A stretch of DNA of 64,000 bases from Planococcus citri (taxonomy: Eukaryota > Arthropoda > Insecta > Hemiptera > Pseudococcidae), in NCBI RefSeq assembly GCF_950023065.1, contig NC_088680.1:19332559-19396558 (forward strand). Reading direction: 5' to 3'. Numbering within the stretch: position 1 is the first letter of the stretch; each line of letters opens with the position of its first letter. The notes beneath the pieces were generated by a model that ran no database searches, was not told where the DNA came from, and saw only the letters and a program-made list of their open reading frames with translations. Position numbers and translations under genes: made by a program. This document shows, piece after piece, positions 37,601 through 52,600 of this stretch.

Positions 37601-40600
37601 CAAATACTGGAAAATCCAACATTTTCTGGAGGCACCAGAACGGTTGGAAACCATCACCAATCAACTCCAGAGGTCGAAAGTAGGTTACCAACCAAATTTC
37701 AGCTTTATTGGTCAATTTGGTGAAATTTTGATTTTTTTAAAAAATTTTGGCCCTATGAATGTAAAATTTTTTTAATGAATTTCAGCACTTAAAATTTTGA
37801 CTGGGGGTGCATTTGTAAGTTCTCTACTAACATCCCTTTGCCGGGTTCAAAAATTTTGATTTTTTGAAAGAAAAAAATACCACGTATCTAAGTTATTTTT
37901 GTTCCTATTTGATGACTACGTATTTTCAGTTAAAGTTACAACATTTTTGGACCATCCCCTCTAAAGACACCAACAAAGTTTGTGTAATGGTAAAATATGT
38001 ATTTGAACACAGCCCTGAGGAGAAAACAGCTGAATTAAAGGGTGACGAAAATTTTGAAAATTTGTCATTTTGAAAATTTTACTGTGACTGAGTGACACAT
38101 ACTTACGTAAAAGTCTGATGCCAGAAAAAAGTATGTGAATGAATTAATTTTACATTTTTAAAATCACATTATCGTTGAATTATTCTAGGAAATAGTTTTC
38201 TGATATAATAATTTATCTACGTCACGTACATTGGAGGATGGTCAAATTCATATGTACAGAAGGCATTTCCCGTCGTCGGTTACTTTATGATTAATCAGAG
38301 ATTAAAACACTAAAAATACGAAGTAAGGGTAGAACAACACCAACTACTTAATCATGAAAATGTTACATTTTTATCATTCCATCGGGTTGCGTAGTTCACA
38401 AGATGATTTTGATATTGTCGATTTTATATGAAAATTTAATTCCTACCGAGAGGCAGTATACCTACCTACCTAATTGGTAAATTGAAAAATTAACTACCTA
38501 TAGGTTTGTAGATGTAGATAAATATCTATCAGCAAAACCACGCATGTAAGTACTAAAATGATGACTTTTTATCGTATTTTTATGATTTACGTAGTCTCAC
38601 ACAAAACCTTTTGTGTCGTTTTATTTTATGTATTTATTCATTTATTTATTTTTTAGATTTCAAAAACGTATTCCCATTCCAAATAGACACAGTAGGAGTG
38701 AACCTTACAGAGTATAAAAAATTATAACCAAGCGCAATAATGAATGACACATGGGATTTGGAAAATGCAATGATGTTTATGAGCAGAATCGCAGTCATAC
38801 CATCAATTATTTGCTTAGTGATTCATTTGTACAAATTTTTTCACAGTGGTAAGATATCAACTCAAAGCTTGGCGACAAAAAATCTTACTTTCTACTGCTT
38901 TCTTCTTTTATTGTACATCGTTTCTATTATTCCAAAACTAATGGATATATGGCAAAAAATATATCAATACTCTATTTTTATAAGTGATTTTTTACAATAC
39001 TCAGAGGCAACACTAGAGTTGTCGATAGTGATTTTCAAACTAATAATAGCTTTAGATATATGCTTGTGTTTTCGAAAAATTGCTTTATATTTGGAACGCC
39101 CCATCTCGGTTAATCAAAACAGAAAATTTTATTTTTATTGCCTATCAGGAATAGGCATTCCTTTACTCTGCACTTTATGCAGAGTTTGTTATTCAAACGA
39201 TGATACTTTACACAATATTATAAAAAACCAGTATTATGAGTGGGCAATATTGTCCATTATTCGAGTTGCTCGTTTAATTCCAATCTTTGGTGCATTTTGG
39301 TATATACAATTAGCCAGCAAAGATAAAAGTGATTTATGGTGCAGGTTTTCTCTACATGTACGTCTTCTCATAATGCTTGGTGGTTTAGCTTCCTTATTCA
39401 GCGTGATACAGATTTATATAGCAATCAGCGCTCATGGAGTTTTTTCAGTTGACTTTGAAAACGAAAACCTGACCAACTGGAAAGTTATAAGCGAGACCTT
39501 ACGTACTAAGAATAAATTCTTAGCAGTACTAGAACTCGGCTTTGTTCTGGAAGGAATTATTATTGCTATATTTTTTACATTCAAAAAAGATACATTTCGA
39601 TCTGCCCAACCTAATTATAATATGTATCAAACCTAGTTATTGTTTTTTTTAAATAATTAAATAAATAAGTTAGGAGATTGTTAGCCTGATTTTCCATAAA
39701 ACAAAAGAAAAATAGGATCTATTTTATACAGCCAATCATGATTCCGGGAAAGGGGGGATGGGACTACTCACGAAATCCGTTTTGGGACCCCCAGGAATCT
39801 ATTTCTATGTATTTTTTCCCGCATGTCTGATCTTTTTATTGATTTGTTTATTCATTTATCTATTTTTAATTATTTATTCATTTATTTATTTATAAATTTG
39901 TTTGTTTGTTTGTTTATTTATTCATTTATTCATTTATTCATTTATTCATTCATTCATTCATTCATTCATTCATTCATTCATTCATTCATTCATTCATTCA
40001 TTTATTAATTATTTATTTATTTACTTGCTTGCTTACTTATTTACTTCCTTATTTATGTGTTTATTTATTTGATTGTTTGTTTGTCTGTTTGTTTATTTAT
40101 TCATTTAAGTAAGTACAAATATTATAAATATTTATTTATTTATTCATTTATTTTTTCAATTATTTCTGAGCAACAAAATTCGCTCAAATTCGGTATTTAG
40201 GCTTGGTTTGGCATTGGATTGAAGAGGTCTGAGTGGGGATGACCTTGGGTCAAAATTCACCGACATCCAAATTTTTATGAGAAGTTAGAAAGGAGTGAAA
40301 AAGGCCAAAAAAAAAGTCAAACTTGGGAACCAATTGATAGGAAATCAAAAGTTAAAACATATCTAAAACTGGACCAGCCTCCTATTACAATTTGGAGGGG
40401 AGAAAGTCAGGGTTTTCAAGTTTTTTTGACCTTTGAAGATCTTGTGTTACGTTCCTACTCCTCCAAATTGACTTAAACACCCAGGGGGATGCCGATCCAG
40501 ATGTGCCTTATGGAGGTTTCGACTTTTTAACCCCCTCCTCATCCCTTAACAGCTGCAAAAAAACACAACTAGGTACAAGATGAATGAAAGGGAAGAAATT

Positions 40601-43600
40601 GTTCTCTCGTTGAAGTGGTCGAATTAGGAGATTCGACTGAAAATTTGTAGACTGACGATGTATGGAAAAACTACCACTTTTGCCGATTGATAATCATACG
40701 TATTCATATGATATAGAAATTTTCATTTTCTGTTTTGAATTTTTGAGGGCCTAAACGTGTATTTTTTTATTTTAAAGCAAAAGAAACAAGTAGGTCCGAG
40801 CGAACTAACAGCGAAAGTTTTCGAAAATTTGATTTTGAAATGCATAAAAATAATGTTTTGGTAGGAAGTTGATTGTGCTGGAAAACAAAAAAAGAGGACA
40901 GGCCTGAGCGAAGCAATAAGGGCGACAACTTTTGAAAATTTGTACTTCAAGAGAACTAAAAAAATTGTTTTTTTTTTCAAATGCAAAAAGTTTATTTTTG
41001 GGCTTTGAAAATTTTAGAATTTGAAAGTTTTTTTTTAGGGCGATAATTTTGAAAAAGATGAGAGAACAGGCCCAAGTGAAGGCGAGAGCTCTAGAAAATT
41101 TGTATTTTGAGAGTCATAAAAACGATAATTTTTATTAGAAAAGTTCATTTTTTCACTTTAAAACTCAAAACTTGAATGATATATTTTTTTAGAAATCTCA
41201 ATTTTTGTAAAAAGAATACGGAAAACAAGCCCGAGAAAAGATAAGGCAAAAGATTTCGAAAATTTGTGTTTTGAGAAGTAAAAAAAACTGGTTTTTCTTT
41301 CATCACAGACCCTTATTTTGCCGCGTCCTGGGCAAACTGCCCCCTTTGTCCCCCTCTCAACATCTCTGGATACTCGCATTCGACGTTCTCAAAAATACAT
41401 ATGAATCGATATTCTGTCCAAAATTTTGGGACTTCGTTTCCCTCCCTCAATGGGTGCAAAATCCATCACAAAAAGTTCACAGTTGTATTTTTTTTTTTTT
41501 TTTTTTAAATCCTAGCTCCGAAATTTTTCAAACTTTTGAAAATTCAATTTCCGAAAAGGTTACAGCTCAACTTTGAATTTTTGAATACTATTTCGGCGAA
41601 TATTTTGGAAATCACTCCATGAAACACAATGAAGTATTCCAACTCTGAGATAATCAGCATTATGATTACCTACCTATATGTAAGGATGTTAATTTATACT
41701 TCATAACAGCTTGAAAAATGTTCTTATGCATATAGGTAGGTATTTTTTCAAGTGGTCAATGATTTGAATGAGCAAAATATGTACCTATAGATAAGTGTAT
41801 ACCTACACAAAGCGCAACAATAATTATTATGATCAGATGGATTTATCTGTGTAACGATTAGGTACCGAGGGTAGGTCAAGTGAGGTATTAAATCTGAAAA
41901 GCAAGACATATTTTAAAAAAATTTTCCCAATCTGCAGCTGTTCTGACGAGGGCAGCCTCAATACGCGAATCGAATTCTGACAGATTATTAATAATGCACA
42001 TCCACTTATAGGCACCTACCTAACTTACTGCTATACGAAACAACCACCAGAGATAGGTAGGTATTATGGCGGCAGAACCGCAATTTCAGTTGGTGGAAAA
42101 TAGCAAAGAGTTTATTTATACAAATGACGATACTTTATATGTAGAAAAGACTCATCTTTGCACAAGTGTAATAGTGGTATCAATTTTAACATTTTGACAA
42201 CTAACTCATCCCGTCAGTGTCATATTACATACGAGAGTATTTGACGTTTTCCATTCTGCCATTTACGCGTGTATTATCGTACACAGAGAATTAACATAGC
42301 CGTATTAAAATATGACGCCTGTATTATACCATATACTATATCGTATGGTCCAAAACAGTTAATTCTGTATGTATACATAATATGTAATACGTGTAACGTG
42401 TAATAAGGTGTTTAACGATGAAGAGGGTAGACCATCTACTATCTATACATTATCCTATGATGGGTATACGCGGTACCTAATACGCGCAAATACCTCGCAC
42501 ATCGCACATGGATGAAGTAATTATCGACTAGGGTATTTGCCAAATACGTACGAGTAAGTCTCCAAGTACCTACGCCATGCCATGCCACGTCTGATGTATA
42601 ATTACCGGCGTATTATTGTCGCCTTGCAAAGGGTTCCTCTTCACTGCTACGCTAATCGTGTCATGGTGGGTTTTTTGTTGTTTTTTTTTAGTGCAAATAC
42701 TAAGTAAGCGAGGTATTTATTTTTTTAAATACTGAAATGTACAATGTACATACACATACATACATACCTACATACTGCGTAAACGATATTATGAATACAC
42801 AAATATGAGCTTACGTATTCGAATTTGATTGTTAGCTGTAGCCATGTGGGTGACATTTTTTAAAAAAAATAGGGCATGGTTTGATCTGCGATGGGAGTGT
42901 CTGTACTTTTAATGGGATCAGAGGCGTGCTGAACGACGGGGAATGTGGGGATGTATGCCTCCCCCTCCCTCAGACAGAAAAATTTATGCGAAAAGTTAGG
43001 AATTGGGGGGGGGGATTGGGTGATTTGGAAAAGGTTGGAAAAATAGGGAAGAAATTGTGTAAGGAGGGAAAATCAAAATATAACCAAACACCATGGGTTT
43101 TAACTTCTTGAATTATTCGTATAAATTTTCAAGTTTTCGCCCTCGTTACGCTTGGGCCAGATCATTTTCTTTATCCTTTCTCACCAATGCATTCCAGTCA
43201 AAACGGCCAGAAAGTCCCAACTTCTGCTTAAATATCAAAAAATACCCCATTTTTCGACAAAAATTTAGAAACAATATTTCTAATTTTTGCCAAATTGGTT
43301 GTTTTTGAAAATTATAAAAATTATGTCTTGAAAAAAATTAACAATTGTGAATGTTCGAGAGCTTTTGCTAGGGCTAGAAAATTTAGGGTATGATTTATCG
43401 TTACGACAGAATAGGTGAATCGCACGACAGAAAAGGTGGTCTAAACGACAGGCCCGACAAATAAAAGATATGCCCGACCAAAAAAGAAATTGAACATTGA
43501 ACGACAGAAAAAAAAGTTGAACGACAATCATATGTTTGCACGACAGATAAAAAATGTCCACGACAAATAAAAAATTGAACGACAATGGTAAAAAAAAATA

Positions 43601-46600
43601 ACGACAGAAATATCCATTAACACGTCTATTTTTAATTTTTTTTTAATCCATCAACACGCCTATTTTTACCAAAAAAGTTACAAATCGAATAAAATGAAAA
43701 AAAAAATTAGAAATTTTCTTAAAATGATAGGAGGGTAATTCTCAAAAAGTGGTAAATTTTGTGTACATAGCAAATTTCTCAACAGTTTTGGCATAATTTT
43801 TATTTTATTTTTTTTTTATCTATGCAAGCATCACATTTTACATTTGGTATTGAGATTTTTAGCCCTCCTTTCATTCGTGTACATTCGGTTTTATACCCCA
43901 AATGTCCTTCGACTTCCGCGCCATGTTTTTGAAAATGAATGATTTATATAAAGTGTAATGATCTTCATTTTTTTCGTTGAAAAAATTGACGAATTCTCAT
44001 TATCATAGAACGCAAAGGTACTGTATTATTCTGCAAATTGCAATCTCAATAAGTCCATAGGAACCTCACATTTTACATTTGAAAATTGTCGCACAGTTTT
44101 TGCACCAATTTCAGGGCAATTTTTAAGTAAGTATATTTTTGCTAGCTTCCCAATCCAACATTTTATTTATTGCTTTTTCGTGTATTTTCAGATTTGCAAT
44201 TGGATAAATTGTTCTGTCGTTTAAAATTTTATTCTGTCGCTCAGACATCCTTTTTTGTCGGGAGGACTTGTCGTGATTAATAATTAAAAATAGTCCCTCT
44301 GACTCATTATTTTGTTGTTGAAAACCTGTCGTTGTAAAGACCTAACTTGTAGCTACCACAGCATTTATTGTTGTTTGCTGGTGTCGTTCAAACACCCTTT
44401 TCTGTCGTGCGATTATATATTTCCCTTTTGAAAATATTATAATTTCCTATCAACTTTTTGTATCAGTTGGTTTACTATTCGAATTATCAATTTCTTCAAA
44501 GCTTTTGCTCTCTCTACGCTTCTAGGACCAATTTTATTTCTGCTGTACATTTTTTCAAACATTTTCAAGAATAAAAAATTAACTTAAGAAATTTAAGGAA
44601 CATTACCAAATTAATACAACGAAAGAAGGTGCAAAATTTCATTCAAAAATATCAAAAAGCATGAAATTCTGGCGTTGAAACTTCTAATATTGTAAAAAAA
44701 AATTGTACCTCACAAATTGTAAGCTTTCTGAAGCTTTAGCTTCGTTTGGACAAAATCGAAAATATTTTATTCTTTTTTTAAATTTGATGTTCAAAGGTCA
44801 AAATGCTAAAAAAAAACACAAAAAATAACACAAAGAAATTGCAAATTTTGGATTTTGGATTTCAGTAGGTACCAATCTTGCAATAAAACGATTCAAATTT
44901 TTTGTCAAGTTAGTCAAGTATAAAAGCATTGTTTTTGAACATTCAAAATTTTTATTTCCAACTACCCTTCCAAATTTTGTTTGAACGGATCTACCTAATC
45001 AGGTAGGATGAAAAAGTACCAGAAGGGGGGGGGGTGATGAAAGTAGGGTAAAAAGTTGAGAAAATCTGGTGAAAAAAGTCGGGATTGCAAAAATCTCGTT
45101 TTTTTTACAACAAAAAAGTGGATTTTTGCTAAAGCTGCGAAAAAATTGCTTCTTGCCAACTTTTTCCCAAACTAAGTACATTTTCCCCCTCTTGATATAA
45201 GTCATGCTCTTCAGTCTTTTGGAAACATGGGAGGGTCGTTCTAGAATCTAGACATTTTTTGATCAAAAAAATGTTGATAAGAGTTACTTTTTTTTAAAAA
45301 TGCATGCTTTTGGCTGGAGTATGTGCCAAAGTGCTTCAAAATTGCAAAAATCATCATGCTGAAAAAAACCAGACGAGCAAAAGTGGAATCATATACTTAG
45401 GCCAATTTCAATATTGCCTGCAATATCATAATTATTTGAAAAGTTACTTCTGAAACGCCTCAAACGTCTAGCTAAAATACCAGATCCTCAGTTTGGGTTT
45501 TGTAATCAACACTCAATGATAGATCAGGTCATACAGATCCACAGGATTGCAGCCATCATTGAAAAAGCATTTCAGGAAAAGAAATAGTGTTCTGCAGCAT
45601 TTCTTGATGTAGAGCAAGCATATGACCAAGTATGGCGCCAAGGTCTCCAATTTGGAGTTGACGAACAAATGCTGCATTCTGGCGGTGAAATGCATGAAAT
45701 ACATGTTATTATGCTAAAAGGGGGACATTTCATACTCACGCACGCTTACACACGCGCACACTCGACTTGTCAAGATGTGATTCTCAATGAAATGTCCCCC
45801 TTTCAGCAAGTCGATGGTGGCGCCGCCATGAGATGTCAACACCAAATCAAAACTTGCAGAAAATCACAGGAAGAGCATTCAGGGTCAGAGATGGAACGAT
45901 TACCGATTATAATCGATTATAGTCGATTATAATCGGCCGATTAAAATAATCGGACAGCATCGATTAATCGAATCTTGGCGCTACCTATATTGTACTAATA
46001 TTTCAGGCTTTTTCATTGGTCAATGGTTAAGTTGCAATGGGCCAAGGTACCGATCGTTCCTCATGACGTCATGTTTTGCTGTGTTTGGCCATCGATTTAA
46101 TCGACCGATATTAATCGCCGTCGATTAATCGATTATTTCCGATTATTTTGAAGAAAATCATCGATGTAGCATCGATTATAATCGATTCCATCTCTGTTCA
46201 GGGTGTTTCACGGAGATGCCATATCAACTCAACATCCAATTAATGCTGGAGTCCCTCCGGGTAGTGTTCTGGGACCAATCCTGTATTTAATCTACACAGC
46301 TGATATACCAACAACAGAAGAAACTGAAACTGCAACATTTGCTGATGACACTGCAATTTTATCAGTTCATCTACAAAAAGCCCTTGATGGAATCTCAAGA
46401 TGGGCAGATCTATGAAGTCAACTCAGTCATGTCACATTTGCTAAGAGAAAATGTGATGTTCAATACTCAGTCTACATTAAACTTAAGGCCTAAGGGTATT
46501 CTCTACCTCTGTGAAAACGTTCGAAATATGAAGCCGATTTGTTCATTATATTCATCATTCGTTCATAAGATTGCGTGTAATGGAGTGAATGAATTTAGTC

Positions 46601-49600
46601 CTACTTGTGTCCCACAACCCACTCCCATCTAAACTTCAGATGTGGATTTCTCCGTGAATTTTCAAAATTCTTTCAATTTTTTTTCACCAATGCTAATATT
46701 TTATCATTGAAAGCGAGGGTATGTAGCCATATTTTCTAATTTAGCTTTTCCAATGGAGATCTGAGCATCAATAATACCTCCATTCAATTCCCAATGATGG
46801 CCACAAAATGACATAAATCAAAAATATCTCGACATACCCTCGCTTTTGAATGTTTTCTGAGTAAAATAAACCAAACCCCACGAAAATCCATCCAATAGTT
46901 TTCACACAATCCCTGACCAAAGTTTGTAGTTTTCATCAAAAATCGCTACTGATAACAGGGGGTAGAGAATAGCCTTAAACAGAGCAAAATTCCAGCTGCC
47001 AGCCATGCTAAATATCTGGGTATTCATCTTGACTCCCTTTCAATTTTTTCATAAATGATAAAAGTGTTGCCTTAGACAGAAATCTTTCAAAAAAAAGGGA
47101 AGAAAAAATGAAAATGGATCAAAAATTGTTAGCAATAAATTCATAAATATTTTCATGAACATTTTTTCAATTTTTTTTAATATCTAAAAATTTTGAAGAT
47201 TTGGGCTATGCTATTTATCCAGGTGAGGACATTATTTCTCAAAATAAAAAGCAAAATCATTCAACTTCAATAAACATAAGTACATACACTCCCTAATCAA
47301 CTTTAAGGGCTCATGTTTAGCGTTTTCTAGGTTTTTTGGCCGGGGGCGGGGTAATAGACTCAATATTGAGGCAAGAACTCGTATGATAGAATCATCCAAA
47401 TTTTCTGCAATTTATAATCTAATCAAGATAATCAAGAACCATAAAAAAAAGAAATTTTCGTTCGAGGACACCCAAACACCCAAACTTTGAAAAAAAAATT
47501 ACAAATGTATACAAAGAAAACAAGACAAATTGAAAAAACCGAAGATGCTTCAACAATTAGGGTGAACAGAGGAAATACTGCGGTGATGAGATCTGCTGCA
47601 AATCTGCTCTTTTCAATTATAACAACCACCTGAGGCAGATTTTGATTTCATTCAACGAAAGCGCATTAATTAAACCAGCATCACCCTACTCGTACAGTAT
47701 AAAAGCACCATCTAAATGTACGAGTACTGAAAGATGAAAGACCTCCTGCTGCGATTTCACGCCTTTACGTTTCCAAAGGCCGTCAAAATCAACCTATTGG
47801 CGATAGGAGGTTTACAAGTACTCAACGTGCCTACCACAAGGCACAAGCTCATGAACGAGTTAACGAATATGAAGGAATTTTCGACATGAAAAACCTTTGA
47901 GCGTCGAAATTTCCAAGAGCTGCTTGAAGGAATTTTTCTAAGGATGAGATGTACGATACGAATTTACTCGTAACATCCAATTCCATAAATATTTTCTACC
48001 ATTTTGTACTTAATATAATGTAGTTACAAAAAACCCAAATTCCGATCATGGAGCTGGAGATTTGCAATCAAAACTCCAAGAATCTCCCAGAATGACAGTT
48101 TTCAACCTTGAGAATCTGAAATTTCCAATTACAGCACGAATAGAACTAATTTTTCTTCGAATGAGATGAATCGAACTTACCCAAAAACTCCTACAGCAAC
48201 AGCAGCTTCCCTGATGGCTCTTTCGTGATCCATATCAACCAAACTTTCCGGTCGAATTGTGGCTGTATTCCTGGGTTGTCTTTCATTTTGAACAGCTAAA
48301 AAACCAAAAAGAAAATCATATGAGCAAAAAAACAGCTTTTAGGATAAGTAAGTACAGTACACCAATATTTATGCAAGTATTGACGATGCATATAGACGAT
48401 AATGACCGTGCGAGGTGCTCGTTAAACATACGTGTACCGCACCGTACGTTTTTGTTTGCATATTAAACGGTCATTAGCCATCCGGATGGCTCAAGGGTTA
48501 CATGGAAGAGGGGACAGGGTAGGGAATAAAGGCTAAAGTCTATATCAGCATGCAAAGCAGCAAAAACGACATTCATCCACGTGTCATCGCTGCGCCACAT
48601 CGCCACATCGCCGGTTCGCTCATTATACCTTCTTTCGTTTTCTTTTTTTTTCTCATCTCCATTACACATCGTCAAGCGCGCGGTATACTTTTTAAATGGG
48701 AACATTTGAAAAGGCGTTCATGCATGCTATATTTTGTGTCAAACAAACACGAGCCACTGCATCAAGTCTCTCATTTAAACAAAACGCTTCGGGAAATACC
48801 ACGTTTATCTTCTCGCACTTGTTAAAATCGCGTTCGTTCGCGCCATCCGCCCTTTGCCCCTGCCCCCATCGATATACTTTTTCGTCTCGCCTCCTCATCG
48901 TACCGCGAGCAGCTCGCTTTTAACGACGAATTCGAACTTGTCATTCGCCTGATTGTGGTTAAACGCAAATTGTGCAAAACGATTTTCGTTTAATGAACCT
49001 ACACGGTGGGGTTTCCAAACGAAGCTTTTTACACTTTCTTTTTCTTTTTTCATCATGTATACGGGTTGTTGAGAGATAAAGAGCGTTGAAGGGGGAGGGG
49101 GGTTGAAACTGAATTTTTCCTGAGTAGGTATCATCCATCCAAAATGAATGAAGATGCGAACTGCTTTATAGTCTTCACACTTTCGGCACACGACAAGGAC
49201 AAAATGGAAAAAATAAAGCACACAACATATTATGTACTTGGAAATTTCTTTCATTTTTGATTCAAATTAGGACGTTGGAGGATATGCGGAGGGGTTCCGG
49301 GGGTCATATCAAAAAACTGGGTCCATATTCGGACTTAAGGTTTCAAAAAACCTAGAAAAAGATATGTTACACGGCTTATCACTTTTTTTCATCATCTTAG
49401 GATCAAATGGGATGCTTGTGGTGGGGATCGGAAGGGTCAGATCGCAAAATCAAGTCGATATTTGGATTTGATACACCTAAAAACCAAACAAACGATACGT
49501 CATACGATAACAAAATTATGTAGGTATCTGTTAACTTATTTTCAGCTGTAATCGAAATTCCCTCCCTCTCCCTTTTCGAAAAAGTGGCTAATTACTTCAG

Positions 49601-52600
49601 GTATCCCATTTTTTCAATTTCCGGAATTTCTATACATATAATGCTTGGTATACCTAATGCTCGAATTAAATTGATTTTATGTCCCGTACAAAAAACGAAT
49701 GAAATTTCCTAAAGACATCCTTTTTCAGTGAGCAATAACTCCCCTTACCCCCCCTCCCATACACGACTACTCGAAAGAAGAATCCGAAAATGAAAACTGT
49801 GCCACTTTTGGTGAACTGTATCGTTTTTTTCATATCTATGTTCTATTCTCGTTGGAGTGTTACGACTGGACAAAACCAACAATTTTCCAAATAACCCCCC
49901 CCCCCCCCCTCCACACCTACACAATGATCAGGAACGAAAGTTATGAGTTTTTTTTTGCGTAAATTAGGATTAATTTTATACATTTTTATCGAAGATGTAC
50001 TTTTGATGCTGCAAAGCTTATTTTTGAACATTTTTTTCAGATTTGTGTAATTTGAAAATTTATAACATAAAAACAAAAAAAAATGTGAACCTTTTTGACC
50101 CATTCGAAGGGGAATGCGATGTACACGATTTTGAAAAGTTCAAAAATATTGAAATAATGAACTATTTTGTATTTTTTTTTCACTTGAAAAGCCTGTAAAA
50201 TTACTTATGAATAATGATATTGAAGCTTTGTGTTGTTGAATAAAATATTTGAAATGAGGGACCGAGGGGGGGGGAGTGCGACAAAGTGGCTCTCATGACT
50301 CAAAATGCCAATAATTGCTAGAAAAAAAATGTATGCTGATCATGAATGCAGTGTACTTCTGGGCGTTCTTCTCAATTTCGCAGTTTTTTTAGTACCTAAT
50401 TTTGGAATATTAATCTCTAAGAAGAGGGAGAGGGATGAAAAAAATTTCAAACTATCAAAACAACTGATTATGAGTACTGAAAAATACAAAATAAGTTTTC
50501 GAAGGCGATGTTTCTGATTCTGAAATTAGTTTAATTTTAAAATCAAAACTGAGCCTCCCAGAGCTTTAAAGTGGGACTTGAAGCGTCGAAAAATGCAACG
50601 TGGGATCGACTTACTATAGGCTTCCAAAAGCACTGATTTTCATCTCAAGATCAGTTTGATCCTACAAATAAAAACAAAATTGAACCCCCTAGAGAGGAGC
50701 ATGGGGTCTAAAGTTTTGAAAAATGCAACAACGTGAGAGTTGAATTATAAATTTTCAAAGGCACTGATTCTGATTTTAAAATCGGTTTGAGCTCAAAATC
50801 TAAAAGTGAGCCACAAAAGGGGACTCTTGGTCAAAATATTGAAAAATTCAATATGAGTAGGTAACGAAACGTGGATTTTTTATAGCATTGATTTGGATTC
50901 TAAAATCAGTTTGGTCACAAAATCAAAATTAAGCATCTCCCTCACAGTCTTAGAAGAGGACTTTTGGGCAAATTTTTGAATAATATAGGTTTTTGAGAGC
51001 ACTAATTCCGATTATGTATCCGCTTGATTCCAAAATCAAAATTGAGCTTTCTAGAGGAGAACTTAAGGGTTTAAAATTTTGAAAAAATCCAACTTGAATA
51101 TCCAATAAAAGGTTTTTGGAAGCTCTGGTTCTGATTTCAAAGTCAGTTTAACACCAAAATCAAAATCGAACCCTCCTCAAGAGCTTCGGAGGGGGGGGGC
51201 ATAAGACCTAAATTTTGAAAGATGTAATATGAGAACATATCGAAACGAAGGTTATCGAGGGTGCTGATTCTAATTCTAAAATCAGTTTGGCCTCAAAATG
51301 AAAATTGAGTCCATCCCTCACCGCTTTGAAAACTCAAAAGCGGTTAGAAGGACTTTTTTTTAAATGCTATGTGGTAATGTGGTATCTGAATATATGTATA
51401 CATAGGTTTTTGAGTGCGCGGATTCCAATTCTGTAGCTAGTTTGATCCCAAAATGAAGATAGAGCTTCCTAGAGGAGAGTTTGGGGTCCCAAATTTTGAA
51501 AAATAAAACGTGAGTATCGAATTATAAGTTTTTGAAAGCAACTGATTCTAATTTTTGAATCAATTTCACCCCGAAAATGACTGAGCCCTCCACAGAGCTG
51601 CACATAGAGGAAGTTTGAGTCCAAAATTTTGAAAAATACATACGATAAAGACAATTAAAACGTAGGTTTTTAAGAGCGCTGATTCGGATTCTTAAATCTA
51701 TTTTACTCCAAAACCAAAAACACTTCATTTCCCATGTTTTCATATTTTGGGCACCAAACGGTACAGTAGGAGTTGAATAGAAAAAAGTTCATTTTTGAAT
51801 TTTCATCAAAATCGAGGGTCTACTTTCACCGCCAGTTTTCAAAAACTCTCCAAAAATCGAAAAATCAGCTCTTGTAGCTCAAATTTTGATTTTGAGGCAT
51901 GAACAACGTGTTCTTTAAATGAGCTAAATTTCAGCAAGATCGAAGGTGCCAGTTTGTGAAGTCCTCCTTTGCAAATAGTCGAGGGGCCCGCATAAGGATC
52001 TATTGCACCCCTCTCCCTACGTCGATCCCCTGGGGCAACAGTACTAAAGTGCCTTTTTCAATTTTTGGTGAATTTTTGAAAATCAAATTTCGGCCAAAAA
52101 TGAGGGAAAAAATCAAAATTTTACCAAATTGACCTAGAAAGCTGAAATGTTGGATATACCCTATTTTTGAACTGCCAAATCGATTGGAAACTGTTGCAAA
52201 CCGTTTTGAGTAGTTCTGGAGCCTCCAGCAGATTTTTGAAACTTGAAATTCCCAAAATTTCATCAAATGGAGTAGGAAAGCCGAAATTTATTCTGAAAAC
52301 TAATTTCAATACACTACGAAGTCAACTGCAGGTGGATTTCAAGTCGTTTTGGAGCCTCCAGCGACTTTTTGAAAATTCCTGGAGCCTCCAGCAGATTTAT
52401 GAAACTTTGAACTTTCACAAAATTTCATCAAATGGAGATGGAAAGCTGAAATTTACTCTACACTCGAATTTTAACACCCTCTGAAGACTACTTCTGGTAC
52501 ATAGGTTCAAGTTATTCTGGAGCCTCCAGCGACTTTTTGAAACTTTCTGCAGTCTCCGGCAGATTTTAAAAACTTGAATTTCCACGAAATTTTATCAAAT

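Larger units (their letters stand above)
45401..46430 (+). pseudogene. Jockey-like reverse transcriptase relic, split by insertions
   Basis: The first part (about 45440-45660) reads LLKRLKRLAK, PQFGFCNQHSMIDQV, then an in-frame stop in place of a residue, then CSAAFLDVEQAYDQVW (motif A region). The second part (46200-46415) reads FHGDAISTQHPINAGVPPGS, VLGPILYLIYTADIP and TFADDTAILS (motifs B and C, catalytic FADD intact). Between them are an inverted-repeat insert (45712-45808) and a hAT MITE with an 8-bp duplication. Clade assignment to Jockey rests on the AGVPxGSVLGPILYLIYTADIP signature. It is a dead, 5'- and 3'-truncated copy. Confidence 0.85.

Noticed and set aside
39823..40112. Open frames of repeated FIHS
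   Set aside because: Direct translation of a TTCA/TTTA microsatellite.
43390..44420. CRISPR-like array of spaced acgacag repeats
   Set aside because: Repeats are short, irregularly spaced, inverted at the other end, and the context is an animal genome; a foldback mobile element is the better reading.
48463..49254. Cluster of open frames on both strands in a CpG-richer part of the Hr51 intron
   Set aside because: None has splice context compatible with Hr51 or resemblance to a family.
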